A stretch of 64,000 nucleotides of DNA from SZUA-254 sp031379665 (GTDB lineage: Bacteria > Bacteroidota > Ignavibacteria > UBA10030 > SZUA-254). Shown here one piece after another: positions 1 to 8,261 of the stretch; positions within the stretch are counted from its first letter, which is position 1, and every line of letters starts with the position of its first letter. The notes beneath the pieces were generated by a model. The model did not search any database, was not told the DNA's origin, and was given only the letters and a program-made list of their open reading frames with translations. The position numbers and the translations under genes were made by a program. The stretch covers positions 1 to 64,000 of the forward strand of contig JANNFI010000064.1 in NCBI GenBank assembly GCA_031379665.1. The letters are read 5' to 3'.

Positions 1-141
1 GCCTACGACCAGGAGGACATCACGGCCGGGTTCGGCGTGAAACTCAACTCCCTGGGGATCAACAGCACCCTCGATTACGCCTACAACAACTTCACGTACC
101 TCCCGGGAACCCATACCATCACCTTCGAGGTGATGTTCTAA
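1..141 (+). CDS. C-terminal end of a PorV-like outer-membrane beta-barrel protein (partial)
   Basis: The reading frame is open from base 1 and stops at a TAA at 139-141, giving the last 46 residues of a protein whose start lies outside the window. The fragment has alternating polar and hydrophobic beta-strands (ITAGFGVKL, then a segment ending TITFEVMF) and ends in phenylalanine, as outer-membrane barrels do. It resembles the end of the PorV/PorQ-like family (UPF0164), of which a complete member lies at 18203-19237. The family link is an inference from a short fragment. The barrel character is more secure. The next gene begins 39 bases downstream and may share its transcript. Confidence 0.6.
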   Translation, partial: AYDQEDITAGFGVKLNSLGINSTLDYAYNNFTYLPGTHTITFEVMF

Positions 142-180
142 CAACGACGCACGATGACGGTTATTTCACTGGAGAATTTC

Positions 181-1977
181 ATGCTCAACCGAACGATCTA
201 CGCAGGAGCCCTCGCGGCGGTGGTCATCATGACCTTGTCGGGATGCAGTCTTGTCACCCCGCCGCCGTCAGAGAAAACCCGGCCCCTGGGCGAAGACCTG
301 ATCATCAACGAGGTCTTCACGCTGCCGCCGGATAAATACTACGCGTACTCCTGGATCGAACTCTACAACCCCACGAACAAGACGATCCAGTGGTTCGACG
401 AATCGTACCCGGCGAGCCTGAACGTCGTGGGCGACAACGGCACGTTCCTGCAGACGGAGAACGACGGCGCCGACTGGATCATCCCGACCTCCGTCCCGGC
501 GCAGGACCTGAACGCGCTCGACTTCCCCTATCCGGATACCGGTTACGTGGGCGGTGACAACGGCGCGATGTTCCGCGCAGTGAGGGTGGGAGTATCGTAC
601 GATTTCATCCCCGTGACGGCGCCGGCAACCTGCGACATCAACAGCATCTCCTCCATTCCGCTGACCGTGTCGGGGTTCGCCGCCGGAGACTGCGGGACGA
701 TCCTTCGTACGACGACGCGGGGTCGATCGTGGGTCTCGCAGAATTCCCGCACCACGAAGAACATCAATTCGATCAAGATGGCGACGGTCTCGAAGATTTT
801 CGCCTGCGGCGATTCCGGCCTGATCCTGCGTTCATTCAGTTCCGGTACCTGGGACGCGCTCCCTATCGGCGCCGCATACAACGCGACGAATTTCAATACG
901 ATCGGCATCAGCGGTTCGGTCGGGGACACGGCCTGGGTCGCTGGTGAGAATGGAACGATCCTCCTCTCCAGGAACGCGGGCAACCCCAGTACCACCTGGA
1001 CCACCGACACCACCAACACCACCGTCACGCTGCGCGGCAGCCATTTCCTCGCGGGTACCACGCTGGCCTGGGTGGTGGGCGACAGTGGCACGATCCTCCA
1101 TAAGAGCGTCACCGGAAGGGCCTGGGCGAAACAGACCAGCGGTACGACGGCGAGCCTGCGTTCGGTGGTCTTCATCGATTCGCGCAGGGGGTGGATTACA
1201 GGGGAGAACGGACTTATGCTGATGACCACGAACGGCGGGAGGCGGTGGACTGCCCTGAACAGCGGATCCTCGGTGACACTCAACGCCGCCGTCACCCTGC
1301 CGTTGAATGTCCGCATCCTCGACCGGTACGTCGTGCAGATGTACGCGCAGCGCAAGGAATTCTTCTTCGACCTCACGACGGGGACGATCAATTTCGATTA
1401 CATCGTGAAGACGGATACCGGGTACATCTACTACGATCCGGAAATCCTGTTCCAACAGGCGGGGGGCGATCGGCCGGCCGACATCCCGCCGAACGGATTC
1501 GTGATCGTCAACAGCGACAGCGGTCGTTTCAATGAACACACCGACATCGGTCCCGGGAAGACGAATATCCTGAACTTCTCGATTGGTTTCTACTATGACT
1601 CAACCACGGTGTTCGGCGTGAGGCCGGTGCTCTGGGACCTGCTGGAAGCGGGTGAAGTCCGCCTGATCAGGCAGTTCTTCAAGACCCGCATCGCCAACGG
1701 TGAGCTCCTCGGGATCTCGACCCAAACGGTCGACGTCGTGCGGTGGGGCGGGTTTATGCCGACCCTTGCCGATCTCCCGAACGATCCGGTCTCGGGAACC
1801 CCGGACGCGGCGCTGCTCTATCCCCAGAACCAGCCCGCGGGGTTCATACCCGAATGGTGGTCGCTTTCACGCTATGGCAACGACGTGGGCACGTCGCTCG
1901 ATCTCCAGAACACGTACAATTCGTTTTATATGTCGAACAGGCCTGTCCCCGGTTATTACAGCCAGATCAGCAAGTAA
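181..1977 (+). CDS. Lipoprotein: lamin-tail-like domain interrupted by a YCF48-type beta-propeller
   Basis: A predicted 598-residue exported lipoprotein. I chose ATG 181 because GGAG (171-174) lies 6 nt upstream and because it puts a compact lipoprotein signal (LSGC, Cys22) at the N-terminus. An in-frame ATG at 154 has no such site. After the lipobox comes a lamin-tail-domain start (LIINEVF, then WIELYNPTNK). About seven repeats of the YCF48/BNR type then run from roughly residue 80 to 390 (VVGDNGTFLQT, AAGDCGTILRTT, WVVGDSGTILH, GWITGENGLMLMTTNGGRRW). The LTD-like strands then resume (FFDLTTG, PPNGFVIVNSD). A propeller thus appears to be nested inside an LTD fold. Such domains usually act in binding at the cell surface. 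No substrate can be named. A hairpin terminator follows at 2006-2040. Confidence 0.75.
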   Translation: MLNRTIYAGALAAVVIMTLSGCSLVTPPPSEKTRPLGEDLIINEVFTLPPDKYYAYSWIELYNPTNKTIQWFDESYPASLNVVGDNGTFLQTENDGADWIIPTSVPAQDLNALDFPYPDTGYVGGDNGAMFRAVRVGVSYDFIPVTAPATCDINSISSIPLTVSGFAAGDCGTILRTTTRGRSWVSQNSRTTKNINSIKMATVSKIFACGDSGLILRSFSSGTWDALPIGAAYNATNFNTIGISGSVGDTAWVAGENGTILLSRNAGNPSTTWTTDTTNTTVTLRGSHFLAGTTLAWVVGDSGTILHKSVTGRAWAKQTSGTTASLRSVVFIDSRRGWITGENGLMLMTTNGGRRWTALNSGSSVTLNAAVTLPLNVRILDRYVVQMYAQRKEFFFDLTTGTINFDYIVKTDTGYIYYDPEILFQQAGGDRPADIPPNGFVIVNSDSGRFNEHTDIGPGKTNILNFSIGFYYDSTTVFGVRPVLWDLLEAGEVRLIRQFFKTRIANGELLGISTQTVDVVRWGGFMPTLADLPNDPVSGTPDAALLYPQNQPAGFIPEWWSLSRYGNDVGTSLDLQNTYNSFYMSNRPVPGYYSQISK

Positions 1978-2005
1978 GGGAATCCCGCCGGAGCGGGAAA
2001 TGGCG

Positions 2006-2040
2006 AGGCCGGATCCTTACGGACCCGGCCTTCGTCGTTT
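2006..2040 (+). terminator. Intrinsic terminator-like hairpin after the LTD/YCF48 lipoprotein
   Basis: AGGCCGG-A-TCC at 2006-2016 pairs with GGA-C-CCGGCCT at 2021-2031 across a TTAC loop, followed by the moderately T-rich TTCGTCGTTT. It lies 29 bases after the stop of the plus-strand lipoprotein gene and 20 bases before the 3' end of the opposing tRNA-Leu gene. Confidence 0.6.
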
Positions 2041-2059
2041 CGGAGGGGGGAGCATCGTG

Positions 2060-2145
2060 TGCTGAAGGTGGGAATTGAACCCACACCCGGGGTAAGCCGG
2101 ACTGGATTTTGAGTCCAGCGCGTCTGCCAGTTCCGCCACTTCAGC
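2060..2145 (-). tRNA. tRNA-Leu (anticodon CAA)
   Basis: Read on the minus strand, the gene starts GCTGAAG and ends CTTCAGC plus discriminator A, which forms a perfect 7-bp acceptor stem. The anticodon arm is CTGGA-CTCAAAA-TCCAG, giving anticodon CAA (reads UUG). The T arm contains GGTTCAATTCC. The 86-nt length and the extended variable arm are those of a class II tRNA, which fits leucine. The 3' CCA is not encoded. A promoter for it is listed at 2197-2224. Confidence 0.96.
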
Positions 2146-2196
2146 CGGTCGGGAGGTCGCCCCGGCGATGTACTGCGCGGGAGGCTTGGCGCGGAT

Positions 2197-2224
2197 AATA
2201 TACGGAATGGGGAGGGATTTTCAA
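2197..2224 (-). promoter_or_regulatory. Sigma70-type promoter for tRNA-Leu
   Basis: On the minus strand, TTGAAA (2219-2224) is followed after 16 nt by TATATT (2197-2202). It sits about 50 bases upstream of the tRNA 5' end in the correct direction. The rest of the 2146-2369 gap shows only a weak TTGATC/TATTAC pair on the plus strand (2281-2306) and no gene. Confidence 0.6.
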
Positions 2225-2369
2225 ACGCAATGCGATGGAACCGTCTTGAGATTCGTGATGTGACTTGGGGTGACCACCCCTTGATCGACCGCGATTATTT
2301 TATTACGTTTTCTACCTGTGGGCGGCTCGCGATATGCCCGCCGAACGGATCACAACAGACCGCCACTCG

Positions 2370-4343
2370 ATGAAACGATGCCAGCTGCTCTTCTTCCTGT
2401 TCCTGGCTCACGCGGCCTTCGGTGCCGGGGGAGCCGGCGCGCAGCAAGACGACCCCATCGGAAAACTATTTTCCGACGGGCTCTCTGAATTTCGCGCCGC
2501 AAGGTACGGTTCGGCCGCCGCCGCGTTCAGCGCGGTTGTCGATGCCCCGGGGCGCAATCCGAGGGTCACGGCCGCGCTGGTGATGGCCGCCAAATCGGAG
2601 TACCGGGCGGGCCGGTTCGAACCGGCGCTCGACCGGGCACGGACCCTCCTCGACAGGTTTCCCCGCTCGGCCTACGCTGACGAGGCGCTCTATGTCGCCG
2701 CCCTGAGCGAGTTCCGCATGGGGAACCACGACCTTGCCGCCTCGACCAGCGTCGACCTGCTCAGGCTCCATCCGACGTCGGCGCTTTCCGGGCGCGCGTG
2801 GGATCTCTTTGGAGTGATTGCGTCCGCACATCTGCCGCTTTCGGAGCTCAAGCGACTGACTGCTGTAGCGCTTCCTGCAGGGCTCCATACCACCGCGGCA
2901 TTCGCCCTGGCGAACGCATACGTCCGCCGTGGAGAAGACACCCTCGCCCTGAGGGTGCTCGAAAACCTCCGCAGCCACCCGGACGCCGCAGGCTCCATTC
3001 CGGAGATCGACGCGATGCTCGAGGACATTGCGGCCGGTGAGGGAATCCAGGTCGCGGCACTCCTCCCGTTGATGGCGGAAAACCCGGATTCGGACATTGG
3101 TCGGATCGGAAGGGATTTGCTTGACGGCATCAGGTTCGCGGCCGAGGGCCACAATGCGGGGGTCTCGCGCGGGCGACGCGTGGAAATACTGGTGAGAGAC
3201 ACAGGCAGGGACACCGCGAAGTCGGCCGCACTGGTGCGTGAATTGGCGGTATCAACGAAGGTGAGGGTCCTGATCGGGCCGGTCTTCAGCGACATCTTCG
3301 CGGCCGCGTCGGTCGAGGCAAACTCACTCCGGCTCCCAATCATCTCGCCGACGGCCACCGCCGACAGGCTCGCCGCCGTCGGTCCGTTCATCTTCCAGGC
3401 GAACCCCGACAATGCCATGCGCGGCCGGGCTGCCGCGCAGTATGCGGTCAACGATCTGCGTATGTCCTCGTTCGCGGTGCTGGCATCAGACGAACCGGTC
3501 GGTCGTTCGCACGCCGAGGCGTTCGTGAAGGAGGCGGAAGCGCTCGGCGCCACGGTGTACTGTTCCGTGTATTTCCCACCCGAAGCGACCGATCTGCGCG
3601 ACGCGTTTTATTCCGTTCGACGGGCGGTGATGGCCCAGGGGACGATGGTTCACCGGTCCGACCTCCTGAAACCCGAGTTCCGTTCCGCCCTCGGGGCGTT
3701 CGGCATCGACAGCTCCCTCGCCGCCGGCGATTCGTCCACCGATCCGTTCGTGAGCGTCACCACCCTGTTCGGACTCCGTGGTTATGCTGTCGCCGAATCG
3801 CTCGGCCTGCCGATCGCCTCGGCGGACACCACCGCGGAAGAGACCGACGTACCGATGGTCTCAGCGGATGGAATCTTCGTGGCCCTCGGCGACCCGGGCC
3901 AGCTCGACTACGTTGCACCGCAATTGAATTATTTCAACATCCGCGCACAGGTCCTTGGCAACAACGAGTGGTTCGATCCGGACCGGCTCCGGGACAATCG
4001 GGAATCGGTGGAGGGGGTCCGTTTCGTCTCTGATTCGCGTTTCCCCCTGGTTGACTCCCCGATGGTGGCGTTTTCCAACGCCTTTGAGGGAGGGATCGGG
4101 AGGAAGCCGACGAAATTCACGCTGTACGGATACGACGCCATGAACCTCGTCCTGGAGCAGGTCCGCTCGGGCGCCCGGTCCAGGAGCGAGATCGCGGCCA
4201 GACTCGGAGTCGTCACCGGCTACAAGGGCCTGCACTCCGACATCACCCTCAGCGGCGGCCGGGTCAACCGATATCTGGATGTCATGGAATACTCCCGAGG
4301 GGCGATCCGCCGCGTCGGCTCCGTGACCGTCGGAGAACATTGA
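2370..4343 (+). CDS. TPR plus periplasmic-binding-fold protein (LpoA-like / ABC substrate-binding family)
   Basis: A secreted protein of about 657 residues. ATG 2370 is chosen because it begins a normal signal peptide (MKRCQLLFFLFLAHAAFG) with cleavage near AGAQQ. An upstream in-frame start would bury that signal. Residues ~25-200 are helical tetratricopeptide-like repeats (tracts such as EALYVAALSEFRMGNHDLAA). From about residue 215 the chain follows the type I periplasmic binding fold seen in Leu/Ile/Val-binding proteins (IQVAALLPLM, VRVLIGPVFSDIFAAAS, LPIISPTATADRLA). This arrangement matches LpoA, the penicillin-binding-protein activator. It is also found in uncharacterised Peripla_BP_6 proteins with N-terminal TPRs. 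The ligand is unknown. No transporter genes are adjacent, which argues against an ABC uptake role. The stop overlaps the radC start. Confidence 0.75.
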   Translation: MKRCQLLFFLFLAHAAFGAGGAGAQQDDPIGKLFSDGLSEFRAARYGSAAAAFSAVVDAPGRNPRVTAALVMAAKSEYRAGRFEPALDRARTLLDRFPRSAYADEALYVAALSEFRMGNHDLAASTSVDLLRLHPTSALSGRAWDLFGVIASAHLPLSELKRLTAVALPAGLHTTAAFALANAYVRRGEDTLALRVLENLRSHPDAAGSIPEIDAMLEDIAAGEGIQVAALLPLMAENPDSDIGRIGRDLLDGIRFAAEGHNAGVSRGRRVEILVRDTGRDTAKSAALVRELAVSTKVRVLIGPVFSDIFAAASVEANSLRLPIISPTATADRLAAVGPFIFQANPDNAMRGRAAAQYAVNDLRMSSFAVLASDEPVGRSHAEAFVKEAEALGATVYCSVYFPPEATDLRDAFYSVRRAVMAQGTMVHRSDLLKPEFRSALGAFGIDSSLAAGDSSTDPFVSVTTLFGLRGYAVAESLGLPIASADTTAEETDVPMVSADGIFVALGDPGQLDYVAPQLNYFNIRAQVLGNNEWFDPDRLRDNRESVEGVRFVSDSRFPLVDSPMVAFSNAFEGGIGRKPTKFTLYGYDAMNLVLEQVRSGARSRSEIAARLGVVTGYKGLHSDITLSGGRVNRYLDVMEYSRGAIRRVGSVTVGEH

Positions 4344-5068
4344 TCCGTCCGACTGACAAGCGCGGCCTGTCGCCGGATGGATCACCCCCGAGGTTGCGGA
4401 TTTCCGAATGGCACCCCTCCGAGCGGCCTCGGGAAAAAGTCCTTGCCCGCGGGGTCGGTGAACTCTCTGATGCGGAACTGCTCGCCCTCGTGATCCGCAA
4501 CGGGACGAGAGGTGCGACGGCGATCGATCTGGCGAGGTCCCTGATCGACGAGTTCGGAGACCTTTCCCGCCTGGCGACCAGGAACGTTCGGGAGATCGGC
4601 CGCATCCGGGGGATGGGGCCGACGAAATCGGTCGGAATCGTCGCCGCCCTCGAACTCGGCCGCCGCGCCGCCGCCGGGGGCGGGGGCGAAAAAACTTCAG
4701 TCTCGTCGCCGCGGGACATCGTCCGCCGCTACGGCCCGACCCTGAGGCACCTGAAACAGGAGGTCTTCAAGGTCATCCTCCTCGACAGCGCGAACCACCT
4801 GCTCCGCGACGTCACCATCACCACCGGAATTCTGAATTCTTCACTTGTCCATCCCCGTGAGGTGTTTCAGCCCGCGATCCTCGAGCCGGCCGCAGGCATC
4901 ATCCTGCTTCACAACCACCCCAGCGGCAATCCTGAGCCGAGCGGCGAGGACATTCGGATTACGCGACAGCTCTCGGAGGCCGGAAAGATCCTGGGGATTC
5001 CCGTCCACGACCACGTCATCATCGCGGGACACGATTTCACCAGTATGGCCGAAAAGGGGCTTCTCTGA
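4340..5068 (+). CDS. radC: RadC family JAB-domain protein
   Basis: A 242-residue RadC/UPF0758 protein. The N-terminal part has the family opening (EWHPSERPREK) and a helix-hairpin-helix (IRGMGPTKSVGI). The C-terminal part has the JAB/JAMM metal motif HNHPSGNPEPSGED, with the H-x-H-x10-D spacing of metal-dependent isopeptidase-like folds. The start is TTG at 4340, overlapping the TGA of the preceding gene, with GGAG at 4332-4335. The family was named for DNA repair, but that role is not firmly established in other bacteria. Co-translation with the upstream periplasmic protein is probably only genomic packing. Confidence 0.9.
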   Translation: MIRPTDKRGLSPDGSPPRLRISEWHPSERPREKVLARGVGELSDAELLALVIRNGTRGATAIDLARSLIDEFGDLSRLATRNVREIGRIRGMGPTKSVGIVAALELGRRAAAGGGGEKTSVSSPRDIVRRYGPTLRHLKQEVFKVILLDSANHLLRDVTITTGILNSSLVHPREVFQPAILEPAAGIILLHNHPSGNPEPSGEDIRITRQLSEAGKILGIPVHDHVIIAGHDFTSMAEKGLL

Positions 5069-5118
5069 GGGTAGGTTTCAGTAGAAATGGCGTAAATAGC
5101 GTCCAATAACAGGAATGC

Positions 5119-5147
5119 TTGACAAAGTCGTGATTTTTTCATATACT
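5119..5147 (+). promoter_or_regulatory. Near-consensus sigma70 promoter for the small lipoprotein/LysM pair
   Basis: TTGACA at 5119-5124, a 17-nt spacer, then TATACT at 5142-5147. It is 69 bases upstream of the ATG at 5216, which has an AGGAG ribosome-binding site. It is one of the strongest promoter matches in the window and suggests high expression of the envelope pair downstream. Confidence 0.8.
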
Positions 5148-5215
5148 TCCGCCGTCAAAACGACAAGAGTTTAGAATACGCGTTCAACGGAATCTACCAT
5201 AATCAGGAGAGTGAT

Positions 5216-5488
5216 ATGCAACGCATTCAAGGATTGATCAAAACGCTGACAGGGACGCTATTCCTGTTGGTGGCTTTGGTGCTTACGAGCTGCTCCAGCG
5301 GGCCCTCAGCGGAAGACCTCAAGGCGCTGAGCGATTTAAAGGCTGAAGTTACGGCGATGGAGAAGACCTCAGCTGACAGGCAGAAGGAACTGGCGAATCT
5401 CGAACGGCAGCTCGCGGAACAGAACGGCAAGCTACAGCAGTGCCAGTCCGATCAGGAAGCCGTCAAGAAAGCGCTGGGTGGCCAATGA
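5216..5488 (+). CDS. Small coiled-coil lipoprotein
   Basis: A 90-residue lipoprotein: a hydrophobic signal with lipobox LTSC (Cys26), then an almost uninterrupted amphipathic helix rich in Leu, Glu, Lys and Gln with heptad spacing (KALSDLKAEV, ANLERQLAEQ). The size and architecture recall Lpp-type or SlyB/OsmE-sized envelope spacers, but no family signature is visible. Strong promoter at 5119-5147 and AGGAG just before the start. It is followed with an ATGA overlap by a LysM protein, so the two products are probably made together in the envelope. Function not recognised. Confidence 0.8.
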   Translation: MQRIQGLIKTLTGTLFLLVALVLTSCSSGPSAEDLKALSDLKAEVTAMEKTSADRQKELANLERQLAEQNGKLQQCQSDQEAVKKALGGQ

Positions 5489-6240
5489 CAACGACCCTGA
5501 AGACTCTCATGATGCTCCTCGTCGCGTTCGCCATCGCCGTTCCGGAGATCGCGTTCGCCCAGGAGGAGATGACGAAAGACCAGTGGCAGGCTGAAATGAC
5601 CCGCCTGACCACCCGGAAAGCTGAACTCACGACGCAGATGACCAAGCTCGACGGCGACATCACCGCGATGAAGGCCGGGAACGAGAAGGCTACGACGGAT
5701 GTCCGCGCCTGTGAGGATGCTCTCTACGCCATGCTCGGCGTGACTCGTTCAGACGTTGAAGCCTTCGACAAGGAACTGGGGACGATGGAATCGCGCGTCG
5801 CCGAGCTCCAGAGGATGTCGGACGCTGAGCTGCTCAACCACCGGGACGAAATCATCGCGTTGGACGCCCGTCTCGCTGAAATGTCGAAGAGCAAGATCGC
5901 CCTGATCCCCCGTTACGGCAACCGCGTCTCGGGCCTGCAGGCGAAGGTCGCATCCCTGATGAAGAGCCTCCAGAGGGAGAAAACGTACACGGTCGGCACC
6001 TGGTCGCAAAACCGGGACTGTCTCTGGAACATCGCCAAGAAGCCGGATATGTACAACAACGCGTGGCTCTGGCCCAAAATCTGGCAGAGCAACCGCGACA
6101 TGATCAAGGACCCCGACGTCATCCAGCCGGCGTGGATCCTCAAGATCCCCGACGGGACCGAACTCTCGAAGGATGAACAGTCGGCCGCAAACAAGTATTA
6201 CCGGTCGAAGGCCGCGGCGGAACCGAACTTGATTCCGTAA
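5485..6240 (+). CDS. Secreted coiled-coil protein with C-terminal LysM-like domain
   Basis: ATG 5485 overlaps the stop of the lipoprotein gene (ATGA) and starts a signal peptide ending AFAQEE, giving a 251-residue product. Residues ~25-165 are strongly helical and coiled-coil, with heptads such as ELTTQMTKLDGDITAM. Residues ~175-235 form a LysM-like module (YTVGTWSQNRDCLWNIAKK, then WPKIWQSNRD and PAWILKIP). LysM modules bind peptidoglycan or other N-acetylglucosamine polymers. The long helix suggests a rod between the cell wall and another partner, plausibly the cotranslated lipoprotein. A hairpin follows at 6302-6337. Confidence 0.85.
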   Translation: MTTTLKTLMMLLVAFAIAVPEIAFAQEEMTKDQWQAEMTRLTTRKAELTTQMTKLDGDITAMKAGNEKATTDVRACEDALYAMLGVTRSDVEAFDKELGTMESRVAELQRMSDAELLNHRDEIIALDARLAEMSKSKIALIPRYGNRVSGLQAKVASLMKSLQREKTYTVGTWSQNRDCLWNIAKKPDMYNNAWLWPKIWQSNRDMIKDPDVIQPAWILKIPDGTELSKDEQSAANKYYRSKAAAEPNLIP

Positions 6241-6301
6241 CCGACGGAGCCGTCCAGTGCATCGTTCTCTCCGTTGAGAGAATTCGGTACGATACCCAGG
6301 C

Positions 6302-6337
6302 AAGCCCTTCACGCCGCACTCCGGCGTGGAGGGCTTT
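6302..6337 (+). terminator. Terminator-like hairpin between the LysM gene and phoH
   Basis: AAGCCCT-T-CACGCCG (6302-6316) pairs with CGGCGTG-G-AGGGCTT (6322-6336) around a 5-nt loop, a 14-bp stem with one internal mismatch. The downstream tract TTTGCCATTTTG is only moderately T-rich. The 3' arm contains GGAGGG, the likely ribosome-binding site of phoH, so the hairpin could also limit phoH translation. A smaller hairpin (TTCTCTC-CGTT-GAGAGAA) precedes it near 6265-6283. Confidence 0.55.
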
Positions 6338-6343
6338 GCCATT

Positions 6344-7393
6344 TTGCCACCAGCAACCGCTTTTTTTCCCTTGGTCTCTAAGAAGATAAGCGCGGAAGGC
6401 GTCGATATACTCAGGCTGCTCGGGCTCAACGACGCCAACCTCCGGTTCATCGAGGGTCGTTTCGACGCCTCCATCACGGCGCGCGGGTCCCAGATCTCCC
6501 TCCGGGGGACTCAGAAGGAGGTCGACGCGCTCGAGAAAATCTTCCGGGAGCTGATCTACATCCTCTCGAAGAACGGTGGCCTGACGATGAACGACATCGG
6601 CACGGTCATAGACCTGGTGACCGTCAACGGTGGGCCGGCTATCCCCCGCGAGGCGATGTCGCAGGTAGGGGAGGAGGGGATGGACACTGCCGTCCTCTTC
6701 ACGAGGAATGGCATCATCCGGGCGAAGACACCCGGGCAGAGGGAGTTCATCAGGGCGGTCAGAAACAACGACATCGTGTTCGCGATCGGGCCCGCGGGGA
6801 CGGGGAAGACCTACCTGGCGGTCGCGATGGCCATGGCCGCGCTCAAAAACCGTGATGTGGTCAAGATCATCCTCACGCGACCGGCGGTTGAGGCGGGGGA
6901 AAGCCTGGGGTTCCTCCCGGGAGACCTCAAGGACAAGATCGACCCGTATCTCCGCCCGCTCTACGACGCCCTCGACGACATGATCCAGCCTGACAAGCTC
7001 AAGACCTACATCGAGCGAAACGTCATCGAGGTGGTCCCGCTCGCCTATATGCGCGGCCGGACGCTCAACAACGCCTGCGTCATCCTGGACGAGGCCCAGA
7101 ATGCGTCGGCCATGCAGATGAAGATGTTCCTGACGCGGCTCGGGGTGAATTCCAAGTCGATCATCACCGGCGACGTCACGCAGATCGACCTGCCGTTGAA
7201 GACGGTGTCAGGCCTGGTGCAGATCCAGGAGATCCTGCGGGGAATCAGGGGGATTGAGTTCTGTTACTTTAACAGGAACGACGTCGTTCGCCACCGCCTC
7301 GTCATGGAGATCATCGACGCCTACGACAAATTCCGGGAGGGCGAGGGCTTGCCGGAGCCAGCTCCCGACTCAGGGCGGAAACGCAGGCCGTGA
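6344..7393 (+). CDS. phoH: PhoH family ATPase
   Basis: A cytoplasmic PhoH/YbeZ-type P-loop NTPase, linked in the family to RNA metabolism and found beside ybeY in many genomes (not here). It has an N-terminal KH-like segment (VDILRLLGLND), the Walker A GPAGTGKTY, the stretch TRPAVEAGESLGFLPGDL, and Walker B VILDEAQN. The start is uncertain. GTG 6326 lies inside a hairpin without a ribosome-binding site. TTG 6344 has GGAGGG (6328-6333) 10 nt upstream and is preferred. TTG 6371 would also leave the conserved domain intact. The length of about 349 residues is usual. It ends just before the oppositely oriented mazG. Confidence 0.92.
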   Translation: MPPATAFFPLVSKKISAEGVDILRLLGLNDANLRFIEGRFDASITARGSQISLRGTQKEVDALEKIFRELIYILSKNGGLTMNDIGTVIDLVTVNGGPAIPREAMSQVGEEGMDTAVLFTRNGIIRAKTPGQREFIRAVRNNDIVFAIGPAGTGKTYLAVAMAMAALKNRDVVKIILTRPAVEAGESLGFLPGDLKDKIDPYLRPLYDALDDMIQPDKLKTYIERNVIEVVPLAYMRGRTLNNACVILDEAQNASAMQMKMFLTRLGVNSKSIITGDVTQIDLPLKTVSGLVQIQEILRGIRGIEFCYFNRNDVVRHRLVMEIIDAYDKFREGEGLPEPAPDSGRKRRP

Positions 7394-7399
7394 CGGGGG

Positions 7400-8158
7400 T
7401 CAGGGTGCCGTCTTTGATTCGTTCCAGAGCGCATCCATCTCCGCGAGGGTGGCATCGTGGGGCCTCCTTCCGCCGGCTTTCAGCGCCGCTTCGATGTAGT
7501 TGAACCGTTTCTTGAATTTTCTCACCGCGTACCGGAGGGATTCCTCCGGGTCCACCTTCAGGAATCTCGCGTAGTTCACCATCGCGAAGAGGAGGTCGCC
7601 GAACTCCTCGCGTATCCCGTCCACGTTCCCCTCGGCCACCTCCTTGCGCAATTCGGCCGTTTCCTCCTCAACCTTCTTCCAGACGTCTTCCGAATGTTCC
7701 CAGTCGAAACCGGTGGATGACGCCTTCTCCTGCACCCGCCCGGCGTGCATCAGGGCGGGGAGGTGGGGAGGGAGCCCGTCGAGCACAGACTCCCGGCCAT
7801 CCCGCATCTTGAGACGTTCCCAGTTCTCCTTCACCTCGGCAGCCCCCCCCGAGACGACCGTGTCGCCGAAGATATGGGGGTGACGGGAGATCAACTTATT
7901 GCTGAGGTTGTCCGCGACGTCCGCGAGGCGGAAGTCTCCGCGTTCTTCCGCGATGTTCGAGTGGAACAGGACCTGCAGCAGGAGGTCGCCGAGTTCGTCC
8001 CGGAGCTGCTCGGGTTTTCCGCTCTCTATCGCGTCCACTACCTCGTACGATTCCTCGATGAGGTGCGCCGCGAGCGATTCGTGCGTCTGGTCGCGGTCCC
8101 AGGGGCACTCCTTCCTGAGTCGCTTTGTGAGCTCGTCGAGGCGCGTTAGATTCTCCAT
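7400..8158 (-). CDS. mazG: MazG nucleoside triphosphate pyrophosphohydrolase
   Basis: A 252-residue two-domain MazG, which hydrolyses (d)NTPs to monophosphate and pyrophosphate and so cleans the nucleotide pool. Domain 1 has CPWDRDQTHESLAAHLIEE with the acidic helix EESYEVVDAIE and LGDLLLQVLFHS. Domain 2 has the EETAELRKEV and EEFGDLLFAMVNYAR helices. ATG 8158 is chosen because GAGGAG lies 9-14 nt upstream on the minus strand. A longer in-frame start at 8215 adds an unconserved extension. It converges with phoH, leaving 6 bases between the two stops. Confidence 0.95.
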   Translation of the reverse strand: MENLTRLDELTKRLRKECPWDRDQTHESLAAHLIEESYEVVDAIESGKPEQLRDELGDLLLQVLFHSNIAEERGDFRLADVADNLSNKLISRHPHIFGDTVVSGGAAEVKENWERLKMRDGRESVLDGLPPHLPALMHAGRVQEKASSTGFDWEHSEDVWKKVEEETAELRKEVAEGNVDGIREEFGDLLFAMVNYARFLKVDPEESLRYAVRKFKKRFNYIEAALKAGGRRPHDATLAEMDALWNESKTAP

Positions 8159-8261
8159 CGGTGGGTTCTCCTCTTCAGTCCGCACCAATATACGGGAATC
8201 GATCGTGCGCCACAATGCCCGGGCGACCGCGGACGAGAGTTCCAGCGCCCGGCCCGAAGGT

